64,000 nucleotides of DNA from Zychaea mexicana (Eukaryota; Mucoromycota; Mucoromycetes; Mucorales; Lichtheimiaceae), in contig NW_026516694.1 in the NCBI RefSeq assembly GCF_025766255.1, positions 62,001-126,000 on the forward strand. The letters run 5' to 3'. Below the pieces are notes generated by a model. That model worked only from the letters and a program-made list of their open reading frames with translations. It was not told where the DNA came from and did no database searches. The first letter of the stretch is position 1. Every line of letters begins with the position of its first letter. A program made the position numbers and the translations under genes. Shown one piece after another: positions 13,309 to 27,649 of this stretch.

Positions 13309-15168
13309 AGGGTATTGGACAAGAAGAAAGGGATTAAGGAAAGGAAAGGGGGGAAGAGAAAGGGAAAGAAAAGAGATGTGTTGTGCCCATCATTGTTCTC
13401 GATGTTACGGGACAATTGATTGAAGCACAGAATCCATGGAAATGTAAGATAAACGCCCGCACCCGAACCAAGACCGCCATGTTATTTTTGCCTGTGACAC
13501 AATGTTTAAATTTTCCATTTATTTTCAGTTAAGACGTGTGCTTTGCTGACCACAGTCGGTGGCTATCGATGGGTTTCTTTTACTTTCTTGCGAAAACGTG
13601 CACATGTTATTTGTTATGCAACCATAGAAAACAAGATTCTGTCTGCAAATATTTGTAGGCATTTATCTGATGGATGTGCTGTCGTTTGTTTGTGCCTGGT
13701 ATATAAACAAACCGACCTTTGTGTCACCTTGATGAATGTTGCTATATTTATACTGGTTTAAGACGACGAATAAAAGCAGACGAGACCATATCAAGTATCG
13801 CTTTACATTATACAAATGCTAAACTCCATCTCGTGCGCCCCTTTGCTCGGCATTGATGATTTCAGTCATGGTCCCATTATTCGAACATTTCAATTCCATA
13901 TCGCGTTACCACTGACAACACTTCTGTAACTCGTGCAACCGGACGTTTTCTCTCAAGTACGCTTGTGGAAATGCGCTAGGGATCTTGTGGCACCTAGAGC
14001 AGGAACCACTCTTTTTGACCTAGAAGACCTGCGTGATGTATTTCCTCTTTGAATCATTAATTTTGCCTAAAGCTCAGCCTTTAATATGCTCCAGCATATC
14101 AAGGATTTTATATAATCAGGAGCACTCGGGCCTACAGAAAAACTTCCTTAATTTTGATCTTCTCCCCATTAGGCATATAAGGCTTTATATATCATAGTAG
14201 ATCTTTTCGCTGTCAATAATGGCTTCTCGAGAAAAGAAAGATTTACTTTTATCTCACAAGTATTCGAATACTACTACTCTCTAGGAGTGCAATATGCTAG
14301 GGAGGAATTTGATATTGAAAGCGATATATGTGCTTCTAATTCTCAATAAATTGAGCGAAACATATATGCAAAGGCAGTTTTTTGGGTACTATACTCTCAC
14401 ACATAGGCGTACGTATCTATATCATAACTTAATTATTGCCATAGAGACTCCAACGTGAATGGAGTACCGTGCTTCGTTTTATCAGGTAATTAGTATCCAA
14501 GTCGCCATGGAGTTATAATTAATATGATAGATTGTTTTTCTACCAGAGCAGATGCAGAGAGACAAAGCCTGTTGGGCAGATGCCAATCATTGACCATGAC
14601 TGGCTTGGATATATCCGTAGCTTTCTCTTGCTCCGTTCTTCCTGGTATAACCAACTATGGCTTTCTTGGAATCAGCTGCTATCATTATAATATCGTGAGG
14701 CGACGCTTTGTCTCATTTGTATAGTAAGCTGTGAAAACCAGTAGATTCTGCTTTTACTGAAGCACAAGAACGCAATGTTTGAATATACACATAAAATAAC
14801 ATATAACGGAAAGCAATGTCCGATCAATAATATGATTTTATGTATGATATATCAATTTGTGCATATCAATAAATAGCAGTCAAAAGAGAAGAGAAAACTC
14901 ACTTCTATAATGGCTTTTTATATCGGTATATTACGTTATTAAAAACTTTTAAAGTGGTTCTTAAAGTTTTCAACCACTAGCCATATCCTGTAGGAGCGAA
15001 GAAAACAATTCATACGGGAAGCTCATTGTTAACATGCAGCGGAGAATGCGTATGTTGCTTAGCAGAACCGTGTAATTCTGTACTCGGCGAAATGCATAGC
15101 TAACAGTTATGATAGCTATATTAGAGGGTAGCTATTAAGCAAAATCGATCCAAGTTTATTCTCATGGC
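13309..15168. other. Intergenic stretch, nothing recognised
   Basis: About 1.9 kb between the surface-protein gene and the end of the PHAF1 gene. It is AT-rich, with only short, composition-driven frames (e.g. 14524-14724). The part next to 13308 should hold the promoter of the surface-protein gene. Confidence 0.45.
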
Positions 15169-17431
<2,263 letters not shown>

Positions 17432-17848
17432 TTTATGTTTGAGCTTTATAGAGAGACAGTGAGAAGTGAGAAAAAAAGGTTCAACACCAGGAGGGTATAC
17501 GCATAAAGGAGCGGGGTTTATGTTTTAATAAGACGGTGATCAGCTTGCAGGGTAATATGATGCTATTTTGCTTCCTATCGTTCCTTTTGCTGCATGTAGC
17601 CGCAAATCAAACTGTTATGACTCGTATATTTGAGCTCTAGACACAAACACTACAAGGACACACACACGCAAGAAATATACATGAACAAGATATAAGAGCT
17701 ACTACTACGTTTACTGCTACTGTTCCTGCACGTGGTTGCCATGTTCATTATCGATCCGTTGGTCATCATCACCACCACCTGTCCAAGCGATCCAGAGCAT
17801 GTGACACGACAGAGCTGTACGTATATAGCTTCAAACGATATAGACCGA

Positions 17849-18559
17849 CTATAACTTCCACAATAGGACAAGCAAAACAATGTAGGTAGCCATGGTTACA
17901 GCGGTTGTTAGGATAACCCAATCGCCGCTAGTTTTAAAGGGTATAGAAAGGTCAAATACGTCGCCAGCTGTGCGACGGCGCCAAACTGCAATAGCCAGCA
18001 TTGCAAGTCCAAAAACAAAAAATGTAATTCCAATCTTGTAGAATTCCCGAGTGAACACCTTCAGAATCAGCAATCCAGTCGAGAAGGCTGCAAGTGCTGT
18101 ACGCCAGTAGGCACCTTCAAAGGTTCGTTGACGGGCTGTTGTGCATGTGTGTGAATTTTTTCGGTTTCGCAAAATCCCCAACCCCAATTACAAGAACACA
18201 AAGGTCAAGTCACTTCCAACAGTTCACAAAACCAGTGTAGTACCCAGCAATAACCTAGAGTATGTTACCTCGAAGATCTTGTAATTCGGTCTGCGTCAAT
18301 AAAACAGACTGTTCACGATGCCCTCGTACCATTCGTTGTTTTTTCATTTTGCTTTGTGATTTGCGAAGATCAGAAAGAGTAAAAGCCGAACTCAAGTCCG
18401 CTGCACGCTGCAGTTCTACTCCTGGAGCGTTTGGGTTGCCCAATTTGCTAACGAGCTATTCAGCTTGATTCTCTTGAAAGTCAATACTACTATATACTAT
18501 GTACTTGTAGTTACGTATTTTGCTTTGTGACAGAGATCTAGCGGAGCTCACCGTTTCAT
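17849..18559 (-). CDS. DUF202-family three-helix membrane protein
   Basis: Exons 18447-18269 and 18135-17849 are clear and join at Arg-Ala in 'QDLRARQRTFEG'. The frame is closed by a stop just upstream of 18447 and has no ATG near its start. A proposed 8-nt first exon at 18559-18552 (ATGAAACG, followed by GTGAGC) fits the phase and would give 157 residues; it is the least certain part. The C-terminal half carries the DUF202 signature (RQRTFEGAYWRTALAAFS, compare NERTFLSWLR in Vtc1) and three predicted helices at about 74-92, 96-115 and 134-154. DUF202 occurs in the polyphosphate polymerase subunit Vtc1 and in small bacterial and fungal membrane proteins. The SPX and catalytic domains of other VTC subunits are absent here. 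The exact function is unknown. Confidence 0.7.
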
Positions 18560-18906
18560 ACACTATCGAGTACTTTTCGGCAGCAACAGGAACATATCAA
18601 TCATAATTTTTAGACGGGTACCACCATATGGTGCTACTGGATGCTTTGTACTTTAGATCCGACCAATCTTTCAAAAAGTCGATATCATATCATGCGCATT
18701 ATTAAGAGCTGCTACACGCTGTGTAACAATTGCCGCATAATGTATTCTGCTTTTAAAAACAGTGATGCGCGTTCTAGAAGGTTATAGTGCTGCTTCTTTT
18801 CTTATTGATACTCTGTAAGTTATTTTAAGATATGAAGACTTGAAAGATATGTATTGCTGTTTCATGGCTTTGGTTATATGTGTAAGGTGGGGTAAGGTAT
18901 GAGGTA
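18560..18906. other. Short intergenic stretch
   Basis: About 350 nt between the DUF202 start and the stop of the Gly/Cys-tailed gene. It should contain the 3' UTR of the latter and the promoter of the former. No motif stands out. Confidence 0.4.
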
Positions 18907-19658
18907 TCAACAGCCTCCTCCGTCACCCCCGCCTCCGCCTCCGCCATCACCACCACATCCTCCATCACCTCCGCCGGATGAATCGCCCGCGGAAAATCCT
19001 CCATAACCGCCACCACCGCTTCCATTGCCATATCTTCGATTGAAAGTAGGAGTTGGAATGAAAGCCCGGCCATCGAACCTTCCTTTGGGGGAAGTGGTAA
19101 AATTGCACTCTTCGTCAGAATACCAGTCGTAGCCATTGGTCGTCCATCCCCATAAACGGTACTTTTTTGAGTACTGACGGCGCATCAGCCCAAAATGATT
19201 GGCTAATGGCATCCACCATTCAAGCGTTTTATCTCCCAGAATAAGCCGTGGTAAGGGTCCGTGGGCGCCGCCCCAGTCGTAAATGCTGGTATGTAACGCT
19301 CGTATAATCGTGCTTCCTCGTTTGATAGGACCAAAAACTAAATTGAAACCAAATTAGTTACTGTAGATATATATCAATGTGGTTGCAGGTCCATGACAAT
19401 CCATACCTCTTGGAAACCGTTTTTCTCGCTGAGCAACTGTGTTTACACCTGTAGGAGGATATGTTGTGGTCACTATAAAATTGATGGTGGATCAACCAAA
19501 ATGCAGTTAGATATGATCGTTGTTATACGATCTACGTGCTACTGATTGTTATGGCTACCAATTCTATTGCAATATATACGATTTACGTGTTAATATGTGC
19601 TATGTATAACATTTAAAAACAGAAAAGAGAGTAGATGACACATACATTTGCTCGGCAT
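18907..19658 (-). CDS. Small hypothetical protein with Gly/Cys/Asp-rich C-terminal tail
   Basis: Three exons (19658-19646, 19472-19407, 19337-18907) join in phase to 169 residues. The first exon holds only four codons plus one base (MPSK). Residues about 5-125 form an unrecognised globular part rich in Trp, Tyr and Arg (IYDWGGAHGPLPRLILGDK, GWTTNGYDWYSDEECNF). From about residue 133 to the end the chain is almost only Gly, Ser, Asp and Cys, ending GGGDGGGC. Glycine/cysteine tails of this kind occur on GRDP/DUF1399 proteins, and such a gene lies immediately upstream on the same strand, so the two may be related or functionally linked (inference). The sequence shows no signal peptide or membrane helix. 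Confidence 0.65.
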
Positions 19659-20211
19659 TTTTTGTTCGAGCCACTAGAAAGAGATTTTAGTAAGAGAAAG
19701 AAACAAGTCGAGTATCGGTATGACATGTAAAGTGAGAAATTGTAGTGACAGTATCTTCTCTGTCTTTCTTGCCTCCACTAATAATTGTGCTATTTCCATA
19801 TTAAAGTTTTTTAGTGCATAAGTGGAAATATCCATTTGCGCATGTAAAGAAAAGACATTGTCCTTTACCCTATATAGCCATAGCCTGTATGCTCAACACC
19901 CCTGAAAATTTCTTCTTGCTCGCTCTTTACAGCAATCGATGGCACTGGATAGTTTGTTGGCATCATCATTGTGTAAAGAGAAAGTCTACAAGCTTTTGGA
20001 TGCGCATATCATAGAAACATTCATATATTGTTATACATAAACTTCAAATGATCATGCTTATGCACAAGCATATATTCACTACCTGAACCATGATAGCTCA
20101 CATCATGCGGCCTACATTATAACAAGTTAAGTAAAGTGGACATACGCATGCGCAAGAAGATTTTGGGTTGTATTAGTCTACATTTTCTGCTTTCTTTACA
20201 ATAACTAGAGC
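19659..20211. other. Intergenic stretch, nothing recognised
   Basis: About 550 nt between two minus-strand genes. No coding-like frame was seen; it is presumably the 3' UTR of the DUF1399 gene plus the promoter of the Gly/Cys-tailed gene. Confidence 0.4.
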
Positions 20212-22322
20212 TTACTTGATGGTTAGAGACATGCGCTGCTCTTGTCGTGCAATGTGACTAGAAAAAACGTTCTGTAAGGTCTTATAATTTTCATTCTTAG
20301 TTTGCAATTTTTTTGAGGCTGAGAACAATCGGATCATTTTCTTCTTTTCTTTATGATTGCTTCCGTTAGGTCGTTTTACGAGATTGGAGCTCAATGCCCA
20401 CATGTTGTCACTAGCATACATATCAAAATGCTTCGGCAGTACTGTATCGTCATGATTTAACACCATTCCTAGGTCATCCAGCATCATTTGACGGTATCGT
20501 GAAGGGTGCAGCATGTGTACATGCCACGCCGCATCTATAGATCACACCACAGCGTAATAAGTAACTATATAACGAGCACAGGTTTGATACATTGCTTACC
20601 AATAGCCCACGTGGGGAATATCACTTTAAAATTCACTTTCTGTGATGCTAATGCTTTTTTCTTGACAAGCAGAAAATCGTGATAATCTCGAATAGCTTCC
20701 GGTATCTCACAGTTCACCGGATCTTTCCATACGCAGGCAATTTTCGCTACCATGGTACTAACAAAGTGGCGCTGTCGCATCATAGCTTGGACAAGATCCA
20801 AAGATAGTGGTGTGGGGTTACTTTCGTAAGTGCTGCGAATAATATTTGACAGTTCTATGTAGAGGTAAACGCAAAACATCTGGTGTCATAAGTGCTATAA
20901 CAATGATACTGGATAGTACATACAAACAACACTTTTTCCTTTACAAACCTCTGGCGTACGCGTCATACTCACGTGACAGTTTTTCATCGAGTGGATAACC
21001 AGATTGATCTCGGGGGTACTGTAACAAATCATCCAAGACATTTTTAAGATTCTTGCTTTCTTTAAGTTGTTCCTTCCTTGATAAAAGATCATGACAAAAT
21101 CTCTCGCGCATCGCCCTATCTTCTTCTGTCATCTTTTTGCAATATCCTTTGCTATCAAGAAATGTCCCTCTATCATAATAATTTACAATTATTTTAAGCT
21201 ATATGGTACGCTTGCAACATATATATATCATACTGGGAAAAAGTTACTTGATGGAGTACGGCAGAGATGACAGTAATTGAGAAACTGCAAACGTGTCAAT
21301 CGTGTTTTCCGGCTGCTTGCAAATATGACTTGGGCATTTCAATACTGCATTCGGATTCGTTCTAAATTGAGCAAATTGCTCCCTAGCATTTTACGACGAA
21401 ATGAGTAATTGTACTGCTATCAGTTTAACGTAGCAAGGAAAAAATAATCTGCTGTGAAAGCCGAAAAATAGTATATACCAAGTTTCGACAACTAAAATCT
21501 CGTTACAAGAACCACATCGAGTGCAGCAAACATATTTATCGTGCACATGCTCTGCTTCATCTGGGTATTGTAAAGTATATCCTCCTCTTTTTTCCTGAAG
21601 AATGGCCATCAACTTGTCTTTAGTCAACTCCAATGGATAGACATAGGTAGCGGTAAGCTGCGCACTTTGGCTACTATCCGAACTCCAAGAGTAAGAGAGA
21701 AAAGCTCTGAACATTAAATTGTCCGGCTGATGACCTAATTTATCACGCCTTCGCTGCTTATGCTATTGATTGCATTCATTCAAGGTGGCGGAACGAATCA
21801 TTGATCAAAATCAACAAAGAGGTATACATTTAGATCAAGACAGTTCCTCTAGTAACTTACCATTGCTTTCAGGGGAAAATTTTCGACAAGTTGCAATTGG
21901 ATAGTATCATTTTCACTATCGCATGCAATATCCTCATAATATCGGAATGGCGAGAGTAAGTGAGCGTGCCATGCGTAAGCGACATCTTGATGCATAAGAG
22001 CAGATTGTAGGCATTAATGATTTGATTCTTTTCTACAGTACTAGAATAATTATAGAAAAATTTGCTTACCCAATGGTACAGGTTTATTTGAGTCCCATCT
22101 GTTAACATTGCCGTTGTAACACGTTAAAAGAAACTCGAGGTATCGTTTTTCAGCAGCAACCATGAAAATTTTGAATATTTCTGGACTCATAGATTGCTCC
22201 AACTCGTAAAACGACTCCAAAAGCGACAGGTAGTAAAGATAATTCTCAACCGTTACTACATTATCGAGCTGAGGACCATCTTTTGCTGGAAATACTTTTC
22301 CTGAGAATCGATTGTAGGGCAT
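20212..22322 (-). CDS. Glycine-rich domain-containing protein-like (GRDP, DUF1399)
   Basis: Seven exons (22322-22070, 21985-21861, 21762-21479, 21382-21248, 21169-20949, 20854-20600, 20534-20212) join in phase to 531 residues. ATG 22322 is preceded by an in-frame stop. Two copies of the DUF1399 hallmark are visible: 'LDVAYAWHAHLLSPFRYYED' near residue 85 and 'IDAAWHVHMLHPSRYRQMM' near residue 425, each with the invariant D..W..H.L.P..Y pattern. 'KGTFLD' and two Cys pairs (VCCTRCGSC) lie between them. Plant GRDPs add a C2-like region and a long glycine tail and take part in development and stress responses; here the protein ends Lys/Arg-rich without such a tail. Biochemical function is unknown. 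Exon 2 starts after an AAG acceptor; the alternative TAG acceptor 32 nt upstream would destroy the first DVAYAWH motif. Confidence 0.85.
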
Positions 22323-23269
22323 GAAAAAGCGAAACAAAAGTTAAACGAATGGTAGCCACGCAAGAATTTGCGTTGTAATATCGAGTTATTAAATTATCGA
22401 GTGCAGTTACTGGATTACACAAGCTTTGAGATCACGCTTGCTGAGCCAACAGTGTTGGAAAGAAAACCAAGAGAATTTGTTGCTGATAGAAACGTTGCAC
22501 AGATAACATGCTTGCTTCCATGTGGTACATTGTGGCTGTACATCGATATTGGGCTTATTGAGCCAATGTTTAGAGGAGAGACCAAAAAAACTCTTAGTTT
22601 GGTATCCTCAATTCGTTCATCGGCTGCATCCTTGTAAAGCTCTCATACTCATTTGTATTTCAATCTATCGAAGGTCAGTACACTACGATGACTTGGCTAT
22701 AGAGCAACGGACTAACAAAGCATCGACAAAGATGCTTTGCAGTGGCCAGCCTCGATGTGTATTCTTACGTTACTGTACTGCTTTACACTTCTACCGTCGT
22801 GGCTGCTGCGATTGACGTATGTACGTTATTTTTCATATAGTGGCTCTACCCAAGCTTCTCAAGGGAGTTACACAAATAAATACAGAGCTCATAAACTTGC
22901 ATACAACGTTCCGGATGACAGCGAGCAGGTTATTACTCATCAATGTAGTACTTAATGTTATGAAAGAGCACGTAGCTTTCCGGGCTCATTTACGGACACT
23001 TTGAATATCACTGTGATCCGACATCCAAACAACAACTAGAGCCATCTGCTTTTTGCGCATCAAGAGTCGTTTACCAAGAGTCTCCAGGGATCACAGAACA
23101 CACTATCAAGTTGGTTCTTTCATTTCTGTTGCAAAACTTACGAGCAATGTTTTAATGATATGGCCAGAAATACGCTCTCCAGTTCTCAGCGTACTTGTCA
23201 CAAGATAATGGTATCAAAATAATCGTTTTATTGGAGAAATATAATGCTGCTTGTTGCAATAGGACTCCA
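22323..23269. other. Intergenic stretch, nothing recognised
   Basis: About 950 nt between the DUF1399 start and the stop of the coiled-coil gene, both on the minus strand. Plus-strand frames of up to 97 codons here overlap each other in different frames and resemble no protein. Confidence 0.4.
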
Positions 23270-25059
23270 CTATTTTGGCTGCCATGTTATAGACTCTGAA
23301 TAGTAGAAACGCCGTCGCGGAGTGTTAGAGCGCCCAATGGACCGTTTGCCCGAGATCTCGTCTTGCTGCTGCCTTGACGATGGTCCATCAGGATTTTGGT
23401 ATGGCTTCCCCTGGTCTACTACAATGGCATTTTGAACTTCAAATCCAGCTTTTACTTCTTCTTCGCTTTCGCCTTTTTCAACTACTTCATCCTCCTCCTC
23501 AGATACTTGAACATAACCTATTGGTAACATAGACACAATGATAACCCCTTTCAATTCTATGCCCATCCCTTTTGCTTTGTATCATACTTACCGTAGCTGT
23601 CATAGTCATCATCATTATCGCTATCGTCTTCCTTTGATTGTCCGTAGTGAGATAGTACACGACCTCCCAAGTTTCCGCACTGAAACTGCAATGACGCTTC
23701 TCCAGATTCAATCATTTTTTCAGTCATCTGCCGTAAGCGATGGAAGAATTCATCCTTTTCCCATTCTTCGTCTGTATCGGTCTGTGATTTTTTTAAAATC
23801 AATGATTGTTAGCATGTCCGGTGAACAAAGCAACTTTCAAACACATATATTAATAGTCACCTCGCTTTGTTCAATAGGTGAAACAAATGGTTTGACTTCG
23901 ACCGTACCGTCTCTACGATCATTTCATGGAAAAAAAGGAGCAGGCGTATGTATCAGAGAAGAGGCGGGGGAGGGAAAAGGTAGATGTTTGGAAGCATTGG
24001 TTTATACACACTGTGTAATTTGCTGTTTCAGCTGCGCAACTTGAGATGCTTGTCGACGGACCGTCATCTCCAACATTTCATTAACAGCCAGCAAGGATCG
24101 ATTTGATATCTCCAAATCAGCTACCTATATACGTACCGCACCGCAAGGAGTAATAGCACACCACGACCACTCCATTAGAAACAAGAGACCCAAGGCCAAA
24201 ATGATTCCCAGTGAAACACTCATTGCACTAACAGTACCTTCCGATTTACACGTGCTTCGTTGACTACCGAGTCTTCATCCTCATCCTCTCCTGCTTGTTC
24301 ATCACTGCTGTTCGCGCCTTTCCCTCCATTTGTCTCCAAGGCAGCATCTGTAGCTAGGCTATCTGTATGGCTACCGATAAGACTTTGATGTTTTTTGAAA
24401 AGCACATCGGAAGATTCATCATCAGAACTCTCATCGCTACTTTCACTCGCGCTACTATGGTCGCCGTCGACATTATAAGAGGATGAGGTTGATAAAGAAT
24501 GATGTGTAACGGAGCGTGCTAGAGATGATTGTGTATGGGTGGATGGTGTTTGAGCACTAGGTCGTCGCTGCTGCTGTTGATGCTGCTTTTGTTGATGATG
24601 TCGCTGAAAATGATTAGAAATGGATATAGGCGTGGATGATGTTGCAGAAGGCAAAACAGACGTTGTGCGCGATCGAGCAAGCGTTTGCTTTATTGGAGGC
24701 TTGTATACCTCAAACGAGGGTTTGCTTCCAGTTTTTGCTGTTGTTGTCGTCATTGTCGAAACGGGACGTGGGTTTGAACGTTGTTGTTGACGTTGGGAAT
24801 CTGATGTCGACAAAGTAGTAGGTCTTTGCGACTGCGAGCGCTTAGGTGGCGGGTGGTATATATTAAGCTGGGGCTTTTTTCCAGTAGTGGTGGATCCATA
24901 AGGTCCTTCGTCGACGTTGATCTTTGCTGAGCGAGCGACTCTTGGTTTATTGTTGGGTATAGGCGGCATTGGCTGAGTGAATCGTTTCACAGAGAATGAT
25001 TGCGTGGGACGAATAATGTTGACAGCCTTTGGATGGGCATTGCTATTACTTTCTTTCAT
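23270..25059 (-). CDS. Hypothetical Ser/Gln-rich protein with short coiled coil
   Basis: Five exons (25059-24238, 24124-24012, 23912-23861, 23781-23592, 23517-23270) join in phase to 474 residues. Exon 1 encodes a basic, disordered N-terminus with repeated 'P-x-F/L-x-I/V-Y-x-P-P' peptides (PQLNIYHPPPK, PSFEVYKPPIK) and then a Gln/His stretch and an acidic Ser/Asp tract. Exon 2 encodes a conserved-looking coiled coil (LEISNRSLLAVNEMLEMTV followed by RRQASQVAQLKQQ). The 'NRSLLAVN..LE..VR+Q' pattern recurs in uncharacterised fungal proteins. The C-terminal third is acidic and ends in a basic tail. No catalytic domain or membrane segment is visible. Its start codon lies 368 bp from that of UTP18 on the other strand, so the two genes share a promoter region. 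Confidence 0.7.
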
Positions 25060-25427
25060 CGTTAGGTGTGAATGGGGGAAAGAAACGGAAACTGGGTGGA
25101 AACTAAAGTGCTCGGAAGAAAAAAAAAGTGTTTGAACTAAAAGGCGTTATATTCCCGAAGTTTTATTATTGTATACTGCAACTGCAAGGCACACGCATAC
25201 ATCCATCCACACACAGGGAAGCTTCCAGCAGGCCGGATGCACGCATTCCGATCTTACCCCCTTCTTCCCCCTCAACTGTGTGCGACATTGCTTTCTTTTC
25301 AGGCACCCGGCTATTCCAGCATGAAAGCAGCCTCCGCTGCGTGACGCGTTTTCCTATCTCAGCGGCGAATTGCTTGTCTGATAATTTCTTTGGGCAAACT
25401 GCTATTTTTGCTTTACTACAAAGAACG
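25060..25427. promoter_or_regulatory. Divergent intergenic promoter region
   Basis: 368 bp separate two start codons pointing away from each other (coiled-coil gene on -, UTP18 on +). This must hold both promoters and 5' UTRs. Poly(A) and CT-rich tracts are present; no specific factor site was identified. Confidence 0.5.
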
Positions 25428-27442
25428 ATGGATACAGCCGGTGCTCGCAAAAAGTTAAGACGTGCAGACGACGATTCTTCAGATATTGAAGAAGAGAAGA
25501 ATGCCAATGAAAAAGATTTGGAAGCTTTTCTTTTTGGTAACGCAGACGACGAGATCTGGGAACAAGCCGGCCATGAACTCAGCGATCGTGAATCTGACCA
25601 AGAAAAGAGCGAGACCGAAAAAGACGATGAGGAACAGGTGCGAAAAGTGCATATCATCGAGGCGTAATACGCTTTTCTTATGGGTTGCAAAACTAACTTG
25701 CTTGTTTTGGATAATAAGGCATTCTTTTTTGATTCAGGACCGGGTTTTGTAATGGACAGCGATCCCATGCCTGTGGCCGAAGACGAGACCATGAAAGAAT
25801 TGGATCTGGATAGTGCAAAACGATTTGAAGGTGACGATGAAGTTGATTACGAAGACGATGAAGACGAAGACGACGAAAGCGAACCAGAAGAAGAAAAGAA
25901 TTACGGATACAGTCGCAAACCAGCCTGGGAAGACGAAGACGATGCACGTTTGATGGTATCATTAATGGCGGCCGATCGCTTGAGAAAGCTACGCAAAGAC
26001 GAGAACGAGGATGTTGTTAACGGTCTTGAATACGAAAAAAGATTACGTACACAGTAAGGACAATTGCACTTAGTTCATGTATAGCGGAGCGTCGCGATAG
26101 GAGCTCATATCACTGATCCATGATTTGCGCGGTTAGACATGCCAAAATGCATCCACGACCAGAGTGGGCCACATTACCATCTGACTTAAAACGGAAGCGT
26201 GGTGGCGATGGCTCGGACGATGAACATTACGAAGATGACGAAAATCAGCTTGATGATGAAGATCGATTGGACCTTTTGAAAAGCACATATGGCGTTTTGC
26301 AATTACGGCGCGAGAACCGAGTCTTACCTTCTAATTTCCTTGACATTAAGCGATACAAGAACGCAAATCAAATGTCACCATCTGAAGTAAGAAAAAATAA
26401 TGTGGATTTTCATAAAGTGCTTTCTAGTATTTTTATAAGAATACTTAATCTTTTCGTGCTGCTGCTAGGCCACGATTTCCACCGTCGAGTTTCATCCAAA
26501 TGCACAGGTCATGATGACTGCCAGTATGGATAAGACACTTCGCCTTTTCCAAGTTGACGGCAGAGTCAACCCCAAAATCCAATCCGTTCGTTTCCAGGAC
26601 CTGCGTCTGACTTGTGCAGCATTCCATCCCAGCGGTGATCAGATCATTTTATCCGGCAAACGCGAATTCTATTACATATACGACGTACAATCAGGCTCCA
26701 TTGACCGATGTCCACGTATTTGGGGTCGTCAAGAACGATCCTTGGAGAAATTCTCGATCAGTCCATGCGGTCGCTATATTGCTTTCAAAGGAGACGACGG
26801 CCACATCATTCTTGTCAGTGCACTTACAAAACAGTGGATTGGTGATCTTAAAATGAATCAAACTGTAAGAAGTCTTGATTGGTCCTCAGACGGCAAATAC
26901 CTATACAGCATTGGCTCTGATGCTGAAGTCTATCAATGGGATGTTGGAGAGCGTGAATGCGTAAAGCGATGGCGTGATGACGGTGGAGTAGACTGTACTG
27001 CTCTTGGCGTCAGCTGGAACGACAAATACTATGCTACAGGGTAAGTGAAATAACGAATTTTGACGTATTGCAGGAAATGCTGATTTTTTTGCTTAATTGT
27101 AGATCGAGCTTGGGAGTTGTGAATTTGTACGACCAACGGGTATTGGAGCCTCAAAACACACAGCCGAAACCTTACAAGACACTTGGTAACCTGACGACAA
27201 GCATCAGCCAAATCAAATTTAACCATGACTCTCAGTTGATGGCATACAGCAGCAGCGACGTCAAGAACCAATTAAGGGTTGTGCACACAGCAACTGGTTC
27301 TGTCTTTAGTAACTGGCCCACCGAAAGAACACCATTGAACAAGGTGTCCGCGCTCAACTTTTCACCAAATAGTGATTACTTGGCCGTTGGTGACATGCGT
27401 GGCCGAGTATTGCTATATGGATTAAACCATTACGCACTTTAA
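25428..27442 (+). CDS. UTP18: U3 snoRNA-associated protein 18, SSU processome WD40 protein
   Basis: Five exons (25428-25637, 25719-26053, 26137-26386, 26469-27040, 27103-27442) join in phase to 568 residues. The N-terminus is acidic, with the UTP18 signature 'LEAFLFGN' and 'AFFFDSG'. A conserved linker follows (KPAWEDEDDARLMVSL, RLRKLRK..NEDVVNGLEYEKRLR, 'MHPRPEWA'). The C-terminal half is a WD40 propeller starting at 'ISTVEFHPNAQVMMTASMDK' and containing 'GRQERSLEKFSISPCGRYIA' and 'DMRGRVLLYGLNH'. UTP18 is a UTPB-complex subunit that helps fold the 5' region of pre-rRNA in the nucleolus and recruits the exosome cofactor Mtr4 in yeast (family knowledge). Exon 2 begins after an AAG acceptor. 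Confidence 0.93.
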
Positions 27443-27577
27443 GCATTTCTCTACTTTTCTATACATTGCATCTATCACCTACTTATCATCCGCACACACA
27501 AAATATGTAATCTATCAATCAACCATACCAAGCTCACCCTTCATTGTTTTACAACCGGCAAACACGCAAAAATTAAA

Positions 27578-27583
27578 AATAAA
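27578..27583 (+). terminator. Putative UTP18 polyadenylation signal
   Basis: AATAAA hexamer about 135 nt downstream of the UTP18 stop, in an A-rich context. Confidence 0.4.
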
Positions 27584-27649
27584 TTAAATGTACATTTCTT
27601 GATATATTCTGAGAACAACACAATGCTCTAGTATGATAGATAGGCTTAT

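Noticed and set aside
12809..13423. 204-codon plus-strand frame over the surface-protein stalk
   Set aside because: Antisense shadow of the Ser/Thr/Asp-rich repeats; the minus-strand reading has signal peptide and membrane helix in correct order.
21986..22050. Alternative upstream TAG acceptor for DUF1399 exon 2
   Set aside because: It would put the exon in a frame that loses the conserved DVAYAWH..LSP..Y motif; the AAG site keeps it.
25166..25792. 208-codon minus-strand frame antisense to the UTP18 start
   Set aside because: It overlaps the conserved UTP18 N-terminus and runs across an intron; Ser-rich shadow of acidic codons.
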